DNA of 8,110 bases, from assembly GCA_947629215.1 (NCBI GenBank), contig CANRCU010000094.1, positions 1-8,110 on the forward strand, given 5' to 3'. The stretch comes from an uncultured Clostridia bacterium. Lineage in GTDB: Bacteria > Bacillota > Clostridia > Lachnospirales > CAG-274. Every line of letters begins with the position of its first letter. Position 1 is the stretch's first letter. The position numbers were made by a program, and so were the translations under genes. Below the pieces are notes generated by a model. That model was not told the origin of the DNA. It made no database searches and was given only the letters and a program-made list of their open reading frames with translations. Of the stretch, positions 1 to 5,622 are shown one piece after another.

Positions 1-975
1 AGAATAGAGGACAACGGTATATACATACTCGGTCTGCCTAAAAATTCGGTCGCCAAGTATGACCTTAACTATTCAAACGATTGGTTTGCCACCCTTCCTA
101 AGAAAATAATAGGGATAATGGCTGCAAATCTTCTGCTTGCGTTATTTTTTTCGTTTATATTCGGCAAACGGCTGTATAAACGGCTAAAAATGGTTTTTGA
201 CGGCATAACATACCTTAAAAGCGAAAATGCGGTCACGTTGCCCGAAACAGGGATATTCAAAGAAATTTGCAAAAACATAAACAGCACATCAAAAGCAATT
301 GAAAGAAAAAACAAACTTCTTGAAATAAGGGATAATGCCCGTAACGAGTGGATAACAGGCATATCTCACGACATACGCACACCTCTTTTCGTTGCGGCAG
401 GCAGCGCGGAAGTCATAGAACATGCCGATATACCGCAGGCATACAGACAAAAAGCGTCGCTTATAAAGCGTCTGATATTCAAGATAGAAAAACTTATAGA
501 GGATATGGAACTTATATCTTCGCTCGAATACGATATGCAGCCGATAAAGACAAAAAATTTAAAATTATGCCCTGTGATAAGACAGACTGCGGCGGATATA
601 ATGAACGATATTGCAAGCGAAAAATATACCGTCGAGCTTGAACTCAAAAATGAGGAAGTCGAAATAAAAGCCGATGAAAGCCTTATCGCAAGAGCGCTTT
701 TTAACATAATAAACAACAGTATCATACACAATGAAAACGGTTGTGACATAAAAATAAAACAGTATGCAAATGGCGACAAAGTCTTTGTGAAAATAAGCGA
801 CAACGGCTGTGGCGCGCCCGAAAACATAACCGAAAATATAAATAAAATGCCAAGGTCGGCTCACGGACTTGGGCTGCCGCTGGTATGGAAGATAGTCAAT
901 GCGCACGGCGGAAAACTGAGTATCCAAAACGAAAACGGCTTTACCGCAATTATCGAATTGCCGACAGAAAAATGA
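1..975 (+). CDS. Sensor histidine kinase, 3' part (5' end outside window)
   Basis: The frame is open from base 1 and ends at TGA 973-975, giving 324 visible residues. Residues 1 to about 34 look extracytoplasmic. A hydrophobic segment at about 35-55 is the last transmembrane helix, followed by a basic juxtamembrane stretch (GKRLYKRLK) and a HAMP-like linker. The HisKA motif ISHDIRTPL lies at about 121-129, with the phospho-acceptor His at 123 (bases 367-369). The HATPase domain shows an N box (NIINNSIIHN, about 235-244), a G1 box (DNGCG, about 267-271) and a G2 box (HGLGLPLV, about 288-295) with a short ATP lid. In this family such a protein autophosphorylates on His and passes the phosphate to a response regulator, which is expected just upstream but is not visible. 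The signal sensed cannot be inferred. The ATG at 118 lies inside the membrane helix and is not the true start. Confidence 0.93.
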   Translation, partial: RIEDNGIYILGLPKNSVAKYDLNYSNDWFATLPKKIIGIMAANLLLALFFSFIFGKRLYKRLKMVFDGITYLKSENAVTLPETGIFKEICKNINSTSKAIERKNKLLEIRDNARNEWITGISHDIRTPLFVAAGSAEVIEHADIPQAYRQKASLIKRLIFKIEKLIEDMELISSLEYDMQPIKTKNLKLCPVIRQTAADIMNDIASEKYTVELELKNEEVEIKADESLIARALFNIINNSIIHNENGCDIKIKQYANGDKVFVKISDNGCGAPENITENINKMPRSAHGLGLPLVWKIVNAHGGKLSIQNENGFTAIIELPTEK

Positions 976-979
976 CGGC

Positions 980-1018
980 AAAAAAGCGGCAGAAGAGTTT
1001 TTCTCTCAGCCGCTTTTT
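980..1018. terminator. Bidirectional intrinsic terminator between kinase and rubrerythrin
   Basis: GCGGC (986-990) pairs with GCCGC (1009-1013). The stem is flanked by AAAAAA (980-985) on the left and TTTTT (1014-1018) on the right, so it reads as a stem plus U tract on either strand. The loop contains a further GAG/CTC pairing. It lies between two convergent genes, 4 bases after the kinase stop and 7 bases beyond the rubrerythrin stop, as expected for a shared terminator. Confidence 0.85.
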
Positions 1019-1025
1019 GGTTTTA

Positions 1026-1565
1026 TCAATAATTTTCTGCGCTTATTTCAAAGAAACTTTGAGGATGCGCGCATACGGGACAAGCCTTGGGAGCTTTTGT
1101 TCCCACAACTATATGACCGCAATTGCGGCATTCCCATATTTTAACTTCGCTTTTTTCAAATACCTGCGCTGTTTCGATATTTTGCAGAAGTTTGCGGTAT
1201 CTTTCCTCGTGATGCTTTTCTATAGCCGCAACACTGCGGAATTTTGCCGCAAGAGCGGTAAAGCCCTCTTCTTCAGCCGTTTTTGCAAAATTCTCATACA
1301 TATCGGTCCACTCATAGTTTTCACCGTCGGCAGCGCTTTTCAGGTTTTCTTCGGTGTTTCCTATACCCTGAAGCTCTTTGAACCACATTTTAGCGTGTTC
1401 CTTTTCGTTTTCGGCAGTTTTCAAAAACAGCGCCGAAATTTGTTCATAACCCTCTTTCTTAGCGACCGATGCAAAATATGTGTACTTGTTTCTTGCCTCG
1501 GATTCACCCGAAAAAGCAGCTTTCAGATTTTGCTCCGTCTTTGTTCCTTCATACTTGTTTGCCAT
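1026..1565 (-). CDS. rbr: Rubrerythrin
   Basis: A 179-residue protein, close to the usual rubrerythrin length. The N-terminal ferritin-like four-helix domain carries E21 (GESEARNKY), an ExxH pair at E54/H57, acidic residues E91 and E98, and a second ExxH pair at E116/H119; together these form the non-haem di-iron site. The C-terminal rubredoxin-like domain has CxxC pairs at C146/C149 and C162/C165 for the Fe(Cys)4 centre. Rubrerythrins are cytoplasmic peroxidases that reduce hydrogen peroxide with electrons from NADH via rubredoxin-type carriers, a standard oxygen defence in strict anaerobes. The ATG (1563-1565) is preceded by GAAAGGAG (1577-1584) with 11 nt spacing. It lies 55 bp downstream of aroA on the same strand but appears to have its own promoter. 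The stop is TGA. Confidence 0.97.
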   Translation of the reverse strand: MANKYEGTKTEQNLKAAFSGESEARNKYTYFASVAKKEGYEQISALFLKTAENEKEHAKMWFKELQGIGNTEENLKSAADGENYEWTDMYENFAKTAEEEGFTALAAKFRSVAAIEKHHEERYRKLLQNIETAQVFEKSEVKIWECRNCGHIVVGTKAPKACPVCAHPQSFFEISAENY

Positions 1566-1591
1566 AAATTATACAGCTCCTTTCTTTTTAT

Positions 1592-1610
1592 ATTATAACC
1601 GTTTTCGGTT
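1592..1610 (-). promoter_or_regulatory. rbr promoter -10 with adjoining palindrome
   Basis: On the minus strand a perfect TATAAT (1592-1597) sits 26 bases upstream of the rbr start. It directly abuts an inverted repeat, AACCG-AAAA-CGGTT (1597-1610). No good -35 is present at 17 bp spacing (the sequence there is ATCTGT), which suggests activator or repressor control. The palindrome could be an operator. TTATAAT also equals one half of the known PerR box, but the second half is not present. The promoter is fairly likely; the operator role is a guess. Confidence 0.5.
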
Positions 1611-1620
1611 TTTTTACAGA

Positions 1621-2901
1621 TTATTTTCTAAGACTGTCAAGCAGTTCGTAAAAATTGGGGAAAGATATACCCACACAATCCGCGTCGGTGATAACGGTAT
1701 CTCCCTTGGCGTTCAGCGCAGCGACCGCAAGCGACATTGCTATTCTGTGGTCAAGGTGACTGTAAACGGTGTTCCCTTTAAGTTCCTGTTTGCCGTTTAT
1801 TATCATTCCGTCGTCGGTCTCGGTTATTTTTGCGCCCATTTTTCCAAATTCCTCAATAACGGTCGCTATTCTGTTGCTTTCTTTTACCTTCAGTTCCTGA
1901 GCGTCCTTTATAACGGTAGTACCTTCAGCCGCAAGCGCAGCTGCGACAAAAACGGGTATTTCATCTATCATTCTCGGTATTATATCGCCGCTTAATGTTA
2001 TGGCTTTCAACTCGGATGTTCTTACAATTAAATCGCCTACGGGTTCTCCCCCTGCCGAGCGTTCATTTATTATACTTATATCGGCGCCCATTTCCAGCAA
2101 AGCGTCGATTATGCCCGTGCGGGTCTTGTTTATGCCCACATTTGTTATCGTTATTTCGGAATCGGGGGTCAGAAGCCCTGCGGCAATGAAAAATGCAGCC
2201 GAAGAAATATCCCCCGGCACGGTCAGCGGTTTACCATAAAGTTCTTTAACGGGTCTTGAAGTTATTCTTCCGCCTGTGTTTTTTATATCCGCGCCAAAAT
2301 AATTCAGCATTATCTCGGTATGATCCCTTGAAGGCATATCCTCAATTACGGTCGTTTCACCCTCGGCATAAAGCGAGGCAAGCAATATAGCCGATTTTAC
2401 CTGAGCGCTTGCAACGGGCATATGATATTCTGTGCCTTTAAGCTCTGTACCCGTTATTTCAAGCGGCGCATAGCCGTTATTGGTACTCTTTATATTTGCA
2501 CCCATCTGCGAAAGCGGCTTTATAACACGGTTCATCGGTCTTTTTTGAATAGATGCATCGCCGTTTAGTCTGCTGACAAATTTCTGACCTGCCAACAGCC
2601 CCGATATAAGGCGTATAGTCGTGCCGCTGTTGCCAACGTCCAAAAGTCCGTCCGGTTCCGAAAGCCCGTGCAGCCCTTTCCCGTGAACAACGACATTTTC
2701 GCCGTTTACTTCTATGTCGATACCCAATTTTTTAAAACAGGATATAGTCGACATACAGTCGTCACCCGTCAGAAAGCCCGAAATTTCAGTATCTCCGCAG
2801 GCAATACTCCCGAACATGACAGCGCGGTGAGAAATAGATTTATCCCCCGGCACCGTTATTTTTGCATTTATTTTATCAATAGGCTTTATTGTAATATCCA
2901 T
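1621..2901 (-). CDS. aroA: 3-phosphoshikimate 1-carboxyvinyltransferase (EPSP synthase, class II)
   Basis: 426 residues, the family norm. The enzyme joins shikimate-3-phosphate and phosphoenolpyruvate to form EPSP, the penultimate step to chorismate, in the cytoplasm. Visible motifs: PGDKSISHR (18-26), GNSGTTIRL (90-98), GDASIQKRPM (114-123), SAQVKSA (165-171), SRDHTE (191-196), VPGDISSAAFF (228-238), DEIP with catalytic D313, KESNRI (340-345) and DHRIAMS (384-390). The GDxSxxxRPM and VPGDISSAAFF signatures point to the class II branch (Bacillus/Streptococcus type). Leu is found where class I enzymes have Pro101. I chose ATG 2899-2901 because it follows a GAAAGGG site (2908-2914) and fits the family N-terminus MDITIKP; an open frame to 3012 overlaps tyrA and is not used. 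It lies 13 nt after the tyrA stop, so the two are co-transcribed. No terminator follows, so some readthrough into rbr is likely. Confidence 0.97.
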   Translation of the reverse strand: MDITIKPIDKINAKITVPGDKSISHRAVMFGSIACGDTEISGFLTGDDCMSTISCFKKLGIDIEVNGENVVVHGKGLHGLSEPDGLLDVGNSGTTIRLISGLLAGQKFVSRLNGDASIQKRPMNRVIKPLSQMGANIKSTNNGYAPLEITGTELKGTEYHMPVASAQVKSAILLASLYAEGETTVIEDMPSRDHTEIMLNYFGADIKNTGGRITSRPVKELYGKPLTVPGDISSAAFFIAAGLLTPDSEITITNVGINKTRTGIIDALLEMGADISIINERSAGGEPVGDLIVRTSELKAITLSGDIIPRMIDEIPVFVAAALAAEGTTVIKDAQELKVKESNRIATVIEEFGKMGAKITETDDGMIINGKQELKGNTVYSHLDHRIAMSLAVAALNAKGDTVITDADCVGISFPNFYELLDSLRK

Positions 2902-2914
2902 TGTTTTCCCTTTC

Positions 2915-3988
2915 TTATCTGTAATATTTGTAACCCCTGCGTTCAAGCAGCTTTGCGCTGGTTTCCAGGTCTTCTTTCCGCGCAAAAACAATTTGCAATA
3001 CGCCGTCGGCATATTCGCGGTTGTTTACTATACCGATATTTTTTATATCCACACCGCTGCTGCTCAGCAAAGTAACTATCTGAGCAAGTATGCCCTGTAC
3101 GTCCTCTATATCCACAAGCAAGCTGTGATAATCGTCGGTCGTTCGCTTTTGAGTGAAGGTATCGCGGTAATGTTTCGCCGTGTCAAACCTGTCATAAAGC
3201 TCAGTCTTATCCTCCGCCTCGATATTGCTGCGGTAACTGTCAAAAACTTTTGCAAACTCGGACATAACTTTCAATATCTCGTCCTTGTTTTCAAAACAAA
3301 TACTGCTCCAGACTTCGGGGCTTGAGCTTGCTATTCTTGTTATATCCTTGAAACCGCCTGCCGCGACCGTATGCATAAGCTGCCTCTCATCGTCAAGACT
3401 TCTGACCGTATTGACAAGCGCCGACGCTATTATATGCGGCACATGACTGACAGCCGCAACAACAAAATCATGATGTTTCGGGTCAATACTCAGCGGCAGA
3501 GCGCCCATCGCTTTTACAAGCCCGATAAACTCGGAAAGCTCGTCATCGGTAATATTATCGTTAGGCGAAATTATATAATAAGCATTTTCGTACAAATGCT
3601 CGCTTGCGGCTGCAAAACCCGTCTTTTCCGAACCCGCCATCGGGTGACCCGCAATAAATTTTATGCCGTGCAGTTGTGACATACGTTTGTATATCTCATA
3701 TTTTGTGCTGCCGACATCCGTAAAAATACAGTCTTTGCCGACCGTCTTTACAAGCTGCTCAACATAGCCGGGTATACGGTCAACGGGCGTACATATAAAA
3801 ATATAACGGCAGCCGTTGAATATGCCTATATCCGTTGTGGAATACCCCGACAAAACGCCCTCGTTCACACCGTTTATAAGCGGCTGTTCACTGCGGCTGT
3901 ATGCCACTATCTCAACTTCCGTTTTGTTTTTCAAAGCCTTTGCAATAGAGCCGCCTATAAGCCCAAAACCCAAAATGCCGATTTTCAT
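2915..3988 (-). CDS. tyrA: Prephenate dehydrogenase with C-terminal ACT domain
   Basis: 357 residues. The enzyme oxidatively decarboxylates prephenate to 4-hydroxyphenylpyruvate with NAD(P)+, the committed step to tyrosine, in the cytoplasm. The Rossmann motif GFGLIGGS is at 7-14, FICTPVDRI at 64-72, TDVGSTK at 90-96, the catalytic-region motif GHPMAGSEKTG at 114-124, and SHVPHIIASAL at 181-191; GGFKDITRIASSSPEVW (211-227) belongs to the helical dimerisation domain. Residues of about 288-357 match the ACT fold (SLLVDIEDVQGILAQIVTLL, NIGIVNN), which in this family commonly mediates tyrosine feedback inhibition. The start ATG (3986-3988) follows GGGGGA (3996-4001) with 7 nt spacing. An in-frame GTG five codons upstream (4001-4003) overlaps that ribosome site and is rejected. 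It is the first gene of the tyrA-aroA pair. Confidence 0.95.
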   Translation of the reverse strand: MKIGILGFGLIGGSIAKALKNKTEVEIVAYSRSEQPLINGVNEGVLSGYSTTDIGIFNGCRYIFICTPVDRIPGYVEQLVKTVGKDCIFTDVGSTKYEIYKRMSQLHGIKFIAGHPMAGSEKTGFAAASEHLYENAYYIISPNDNITDDELSEFIGLVKAMGALPLSIDPKHHDFVVAAVSHVPHIIASALVNTVRSLDDERQLMHTVAAGGFKDITRIASSSPEVWSSICFENKDEILKVMSEFAKVFDSYRSNIEAEDKTELYDRFDTAKHYRDTFTQKRTTDDYHSLLVDIEDVQGILAQIVTLLSSSGVDIKNIGIVNNREYADGVLQIVFARKEDLETSAKLLERRGYKYYR

Positions 3989-4084
3989 TGTTAAATCCCC
4001 CACAAAATTTTTCTGTCCCTTTTCGGGAAAAATTCGGTCAAAGATATTGCAGATACTTTTTGTATAGACCTGCCTACCGATAAA

Positions 4085-4113
4085 ATATCACATTCTGTAC
4101 ACTGCTTTGTCAA
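4085..4113 (-). promoter_or_regulatory. tyrA-aroA promoter (candidate)
   Basis: On the minus strand a perfect -35 TTGACA (4108-4113) is followed after exactly 17 bp by TGATAT (4085-4090), a weak -10 matching 3 of 6 consensus bases. Transcription would start near 4078 and leave a leader of about 90 nt before tyrA. I see no T-box (no TGGAACCGCG-type core) and no terminator in that leader, so tyrosine control by attenuation is not supported. Confidence 0.55.
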
Positions 4114-4137
4114 TGGTCAGACTGTTTGATCATTCTT

Positions 4138-4362
4138 TTATATTTTAAAACTCCCGACCTCTTTGCCGTGAACATGCAATATATACCAAGACATTGTTAC
4201 TGCCTTGCCGTTTTCTTTTAAAACAACAACAGGTGACAACCCGATCTCATTGTGTTCGTCATCGTCCCAACCGAATATATAAGCATTGCTGTATTCGGTA
4301 CATATATTTATATCATTATGATATGTTTTAGCAATTTTTAAGGCATCTTCATATTTTATCAT
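4138..4362 (-). CDS. Hypothetical 74-aa acidic protein
   Basis: I do not recognise this protein. It begins MIKYEDALKIAK, has a short central acidic patch (FGWDDDEHNE, about 30-39) and ends in strand-like segments (PVVVLKENGKAV, SWYILHVHGKEVGSFKI). There is no signal peptide, membrane segment or cysteine motif beyond one Cys at 21, so it is probably a soluble single-domain alpha/beta protein. It is likely real: it has its own promoter (4464-4492), a good ribosome site AAGGGG (4372-4377) 9 nt before ATG, and ordinary codon use. It lies 24 bp upstream of the tyrA promoter on the same strand, but a link with aromatic synthesis is not implied. Its size and style resemble small clostridial conserved proteins, some of which are immunity-like; that is only an impression. 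Confidence 0.75.
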   Translation of the reverse strand: MIKYEDALKIAKTYHNDINICTEYSNAYIFGWDDDEHNEIGLSPVVVLKENGKAVTMSWYILHVHGKEVGSFKI

Positions 4363-4463
4363 CGGTTATTTCCCCTTATTGATTTTTGTCCTGTCCGACA
4401 CAACAGTCGGTATATACCACATAAAAGGCAAAGTCTTACTTGTTGATAAGATATTATATTTAT
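4363..4463 (-). other. Leader of the 74-aa gene with small hairpin
   Basis: The stretch between promoter and start codon forms an untranslated leader of roughly 95 nt. It contains CCGAC (4395-4399) able to pair with GTCGG (4406-4410) across a 6-nt loop. There is no U tract after it on either strand, so it is not an intrinsic terminator. No riboswitch class was recognised. Confidence 0.3.
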
Positions 4464-4492
4464 ATTTTACCATTTTTTTTTAAAACGGTCAA
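4464..4492 (-). promoter_or_regulatory. Sigma-A promoter for the 74-aa gene
   Basis: On the minus strand TTGACC (4487-4492) and TAAAAT (4464-4469) are separated by exactly 17 bp, matching 5 of 6 bases at each hexamer, with an A/T-rich spacer. It fires away from the divergent thiW promoter, whose -35 is 106 bp away. Confidence 0.7.
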
Positions 4493-4598
4493 GCATTTGT
4501 CACAAAGGCTTGCAACGACCGTATCAAAAATTATTTTCGGTATAAAATAGAACGCAAAACAATGACCCATCTTATTTCTGCAATTTTTTGAAAATATA

Positions 4599-4627
4599 TT
4601 GACAAAACAGCTTTATAAGATTATAAT
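4599..4627 (+). promoter_or_regulatory. Perfect-consensus sigma-A promoter for thiW-thiM
   Basis: TTGACA (4599-4604), a 17-bp spacer and TATAAT (4622-4627): both hexamers and the spacing are consensus. Transcription should begin near G4634, giving a leader of about 270 nt before the thiW start codon. Such a strong promoter ahead of a long leader implies that control happens in the RNA rather than at initiation. Confidence 0.9.
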
Positions 4628-4633
4628 GAATTT

Positions 4634-4797
4634 GTTTGAGGAGGAGCGTCCTGAAACTTTTCGATATATTCCGTATCGACTATGTACAGCGAGGGAGTCC
4701 GTGTTTCGGATTGAGAGGATACTTTTGAGTATCGACCGCAAAGATGTTTTTGTATATCTTCACAGCTTTACATAGAACGGTATATGTAATTTGAGTT
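4634..4797 (+). promoter_or_regulatory. Structured thiW leader: TPP-riboswitch-like but non-canonical candidate aptamer
   Basis: A closing helix CTATGTA (4680-4686) with TACATAG (4769-4775) encloses two arms. Arm 1 reads GGGAG (4693-4697), helix TCCG/CGGA (4698-4701, 4707-4710), TGAGA (4712-4716), helix GATAC/GTATC (4718-4722, 4729-4733), then GACC (4734-4737). This order matches the P2-P3 arm of TPP riboswitches, where UGAGA binds the pyrimidine ring. Arm 2 is AAGATGT/ATATCTT (4741-4747, 4754-4760) and lacks the conserved GAACCUGAUC and CCAGCG elements of the pyrophosphate arm. Upstream of the closing helix lie AGGA/TCCT (4642-4645, 4649-4652) and TCGATA/TATCGA (4661-4666, 4674-4679). The context, thiamine salvage genes plus a downstream terminator, supports a regulatory RNA. 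The ligand is unknown; a decayed TPP element is the main alternative. Confidence 0.5.
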
Positions 4798-4827
4798 GTG
4801 TATACAAAAACGGGTATACACTTTTTT
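4798..4827 (+). terminator. Intrinsic terminator in thiW leader (attenuator)
   Basis: GTGTATAC (4798-4805) pairs perfectly with GTATACAC (4814-4821) over an 8-nt loop and is followed at once by TTTTTT (4822-4827). It lies 77 bp before the thiW start and after the candidate aptamer, so it must be bypassed for thiW expression. A 7-bp competitor for its left arm exists at 4780-4786 (two G-U pairs). Confidence 0.8.
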
Positions 4828-4830
4828 ATT

Positions 4831-4878
4831 GTATAAACCGCTTAAACGGCTTATACCGCGCCGATGTCAGACGGCGCG
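4831..4878 (+). other. Two abutting hairpins just upstream of the thiW ribosome site
   Basis: Hairpin 1: GTATAAaCCG (4831-4840) with CGGcTTATAC (4847-4856), 9 pairs and one mismatch, 6-nt loop. Hairpin 2 starts at the very next base: CGCGCCG (4857-4863) with CGGCGCG (4872-4878), seven pairs, all G-C, 8-nt loop. Neither is followed by a U tract. They end 15 nt before the GAGGG ribosome site and could stack coaxially. The role is unknown; mRNA protection or translation control are possibilities. Confidence 0.6.
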
Positions 4879-4903
4879 AAAACTTATCGAAAAGAGGGTT
4901 CTT

Positions 4904-5620
4904 ATGACAAACAAAAAATCATTGAAAATGTCTGTGCTTGCTATGTTGATAGCGCTTGGAGTGGTAATATCGCCCCTGCTTCGTGTGGAAGGTATGTGTC
5001 CGATGGCACATCTGATAAATATTGTCTGCGCGGTGCTGCTTGGTCCGTGGTATGCGTTGTTATGCGCGTTTATTATAGGTATTTTGCGTATGACATTGAT
5101 GGCTATACCGCCGCTTGCATTGACAGGCGCTGTATTCGGCGCTTTTTTATCGGGCGCGCTTTATCGTCTTTCAAAAGGCAAACTTATATTTGCCGTTATA
5201 GGCGAGATCATAGGCACTGGTATTATAGGCGCAATTGTGAGCTACCCTGTCATGACATACTTCTGGGGATATAACGATTTGACATGGTTTTTCTATGTAC
5301 CGAGTTTTATCGCAGGCACACTCATAGGCGGCAGCATTGCATTTATTTTTTTAAAACAACTTATTGCCGCAGGTCTGCTTGCAAAATTTCAGCAAGCTCT
5401 CGGCAGTAAAGTATACGATACAAAAAACACCGTATTTACGGACGCCGCCGGCATATGCTTTATAGGCTGCATTGCTTATCTTGCGGTGCTTGTGCTTGTG
5501 AAAAAAATATTTATGCAAACAAGCGGTCTTGCCATGTTTATGCCGTTGCTGACATTTTTGATTTTTGTAATTATCGGCATAATATATTATATAAGCAATT
5601 CTAAAAAGATAAAGGGATAA
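4904..5620 (+). CDS. thiW: ThiW, thiazole-specific ECF transporter S component, with C-terminal extension
   Basis: A 238-residue membrane protein. Residues 7-155 form five to six hydrophobic segments with the ThiW-type signature MCPMAHLINIVCAVLLGPWY (31-50) and an R62-containing helix, then AIPPLALTGAVFGAFLSGALY (67-87). In this family the protein is the substrate-binding subunit of an energy-coupling-factor transporter for the thiamine thiazole precursor; the shared ATPase/EcfT module must be encoded elsewhere. Residues of about 166-238 add a polar linker and two further hydrophobic helices (about 183-205 and 210-230) beyond what I expect of the core domain. ATG 4904 is chosen because GAGGG (4894-4898) lies 5 nt upstream and an N-terminal Lys-rich end precedes the first helix; a longer frame from TTG 4796 would run through the terminator. 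thiM follows after 2 nt. Confidence 0.88.
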   Translation: MTNKKSLKMSVLAMLIALGVVISPLLRVEGMCPMAHLINIVCAVLLGPWYALLCAFIIGILRMTLMAIPPLALTGAVFGAFLSGALYRLSKGKLIFAVIGEIIGTGIIGAIVSYPVMTYFWGYNDLTWFFYVPSFIAGTLIGGSIAFIFLKQLIAAGLLAKFQQALGSKVYDTKNTVFTDAAGICFIGCIAYLAVLVLVKKIFMQTSGLAMFMPLLTFLIFVIIGIIYYISNSKKIKG

Positions 5621-5622
5621 AA

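Noticed and set aside
885..1598. A 237-codon plus-strand frame over rubrerythrin
   Set aside because: It is a shadow of the rubrerythrin gene, crosses the bidirectional terminator, and has a low-complexity Phe/Ser/Cys-rich composition.
1597..1615. Plus-strand terminator (AACCG/CGGTT followed by a T run)
   Set aside because: No plus-strand gene ends there, and on the minus strand the hairpin lacks a following U tract.
2902..3012. N-terminal extension of AroA to 3012
   Set aside because: It overlaps the end of tyrA in another frame. MDITIKP at 2901 has a good ribosome site and matches the family N-terminus.
3989..4003. GTG start of TyrA at 4003
   Set aside because: The GTG and the following codons form the GGGGGA ribosome site for ATG 3988, and the Rossmann strand begins at that Met.
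4034..4044. An 11-base match (TCTTTGACCGA) shared by the tyrA leader and the methyltransferase promoter region (7285-7295)
   Set aside because: Its position relative to the promoters differs, and several 11-base matches are expected by chance in 8 kb.
4682..4714. A 10-aa leader peptide frame (ATG 4682 to TGA 4714)
   Set aside because: No Shine-Dalgarno precedes it, and its start codon lies inside the closing helix.
4626..4775. A 49-codon open frame with ATG starting in the thiW leader
   Set aside because: Its ATG overlaps the -10 hexamer (4622-4627), so it would not be in the transcript, and it has no ribosome site. It runs through the helices of the leader.
4634..4797. Ordinary TPP riboswitch or T-box in the thiW leader
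   Set aside because: The GAACCUGAUC...CCAGCG arm is missing in its normal position, and no TGGAACCGCG-type T-box core is present, so I do not call either known class.
4796..4903. N-terminal extension of ThiW from TTG 4796
   Set aside because: It would translate the terminator and GC hairpins, lacks a ribosome site, and ATG 4904 has GAGGG at 5 nt.
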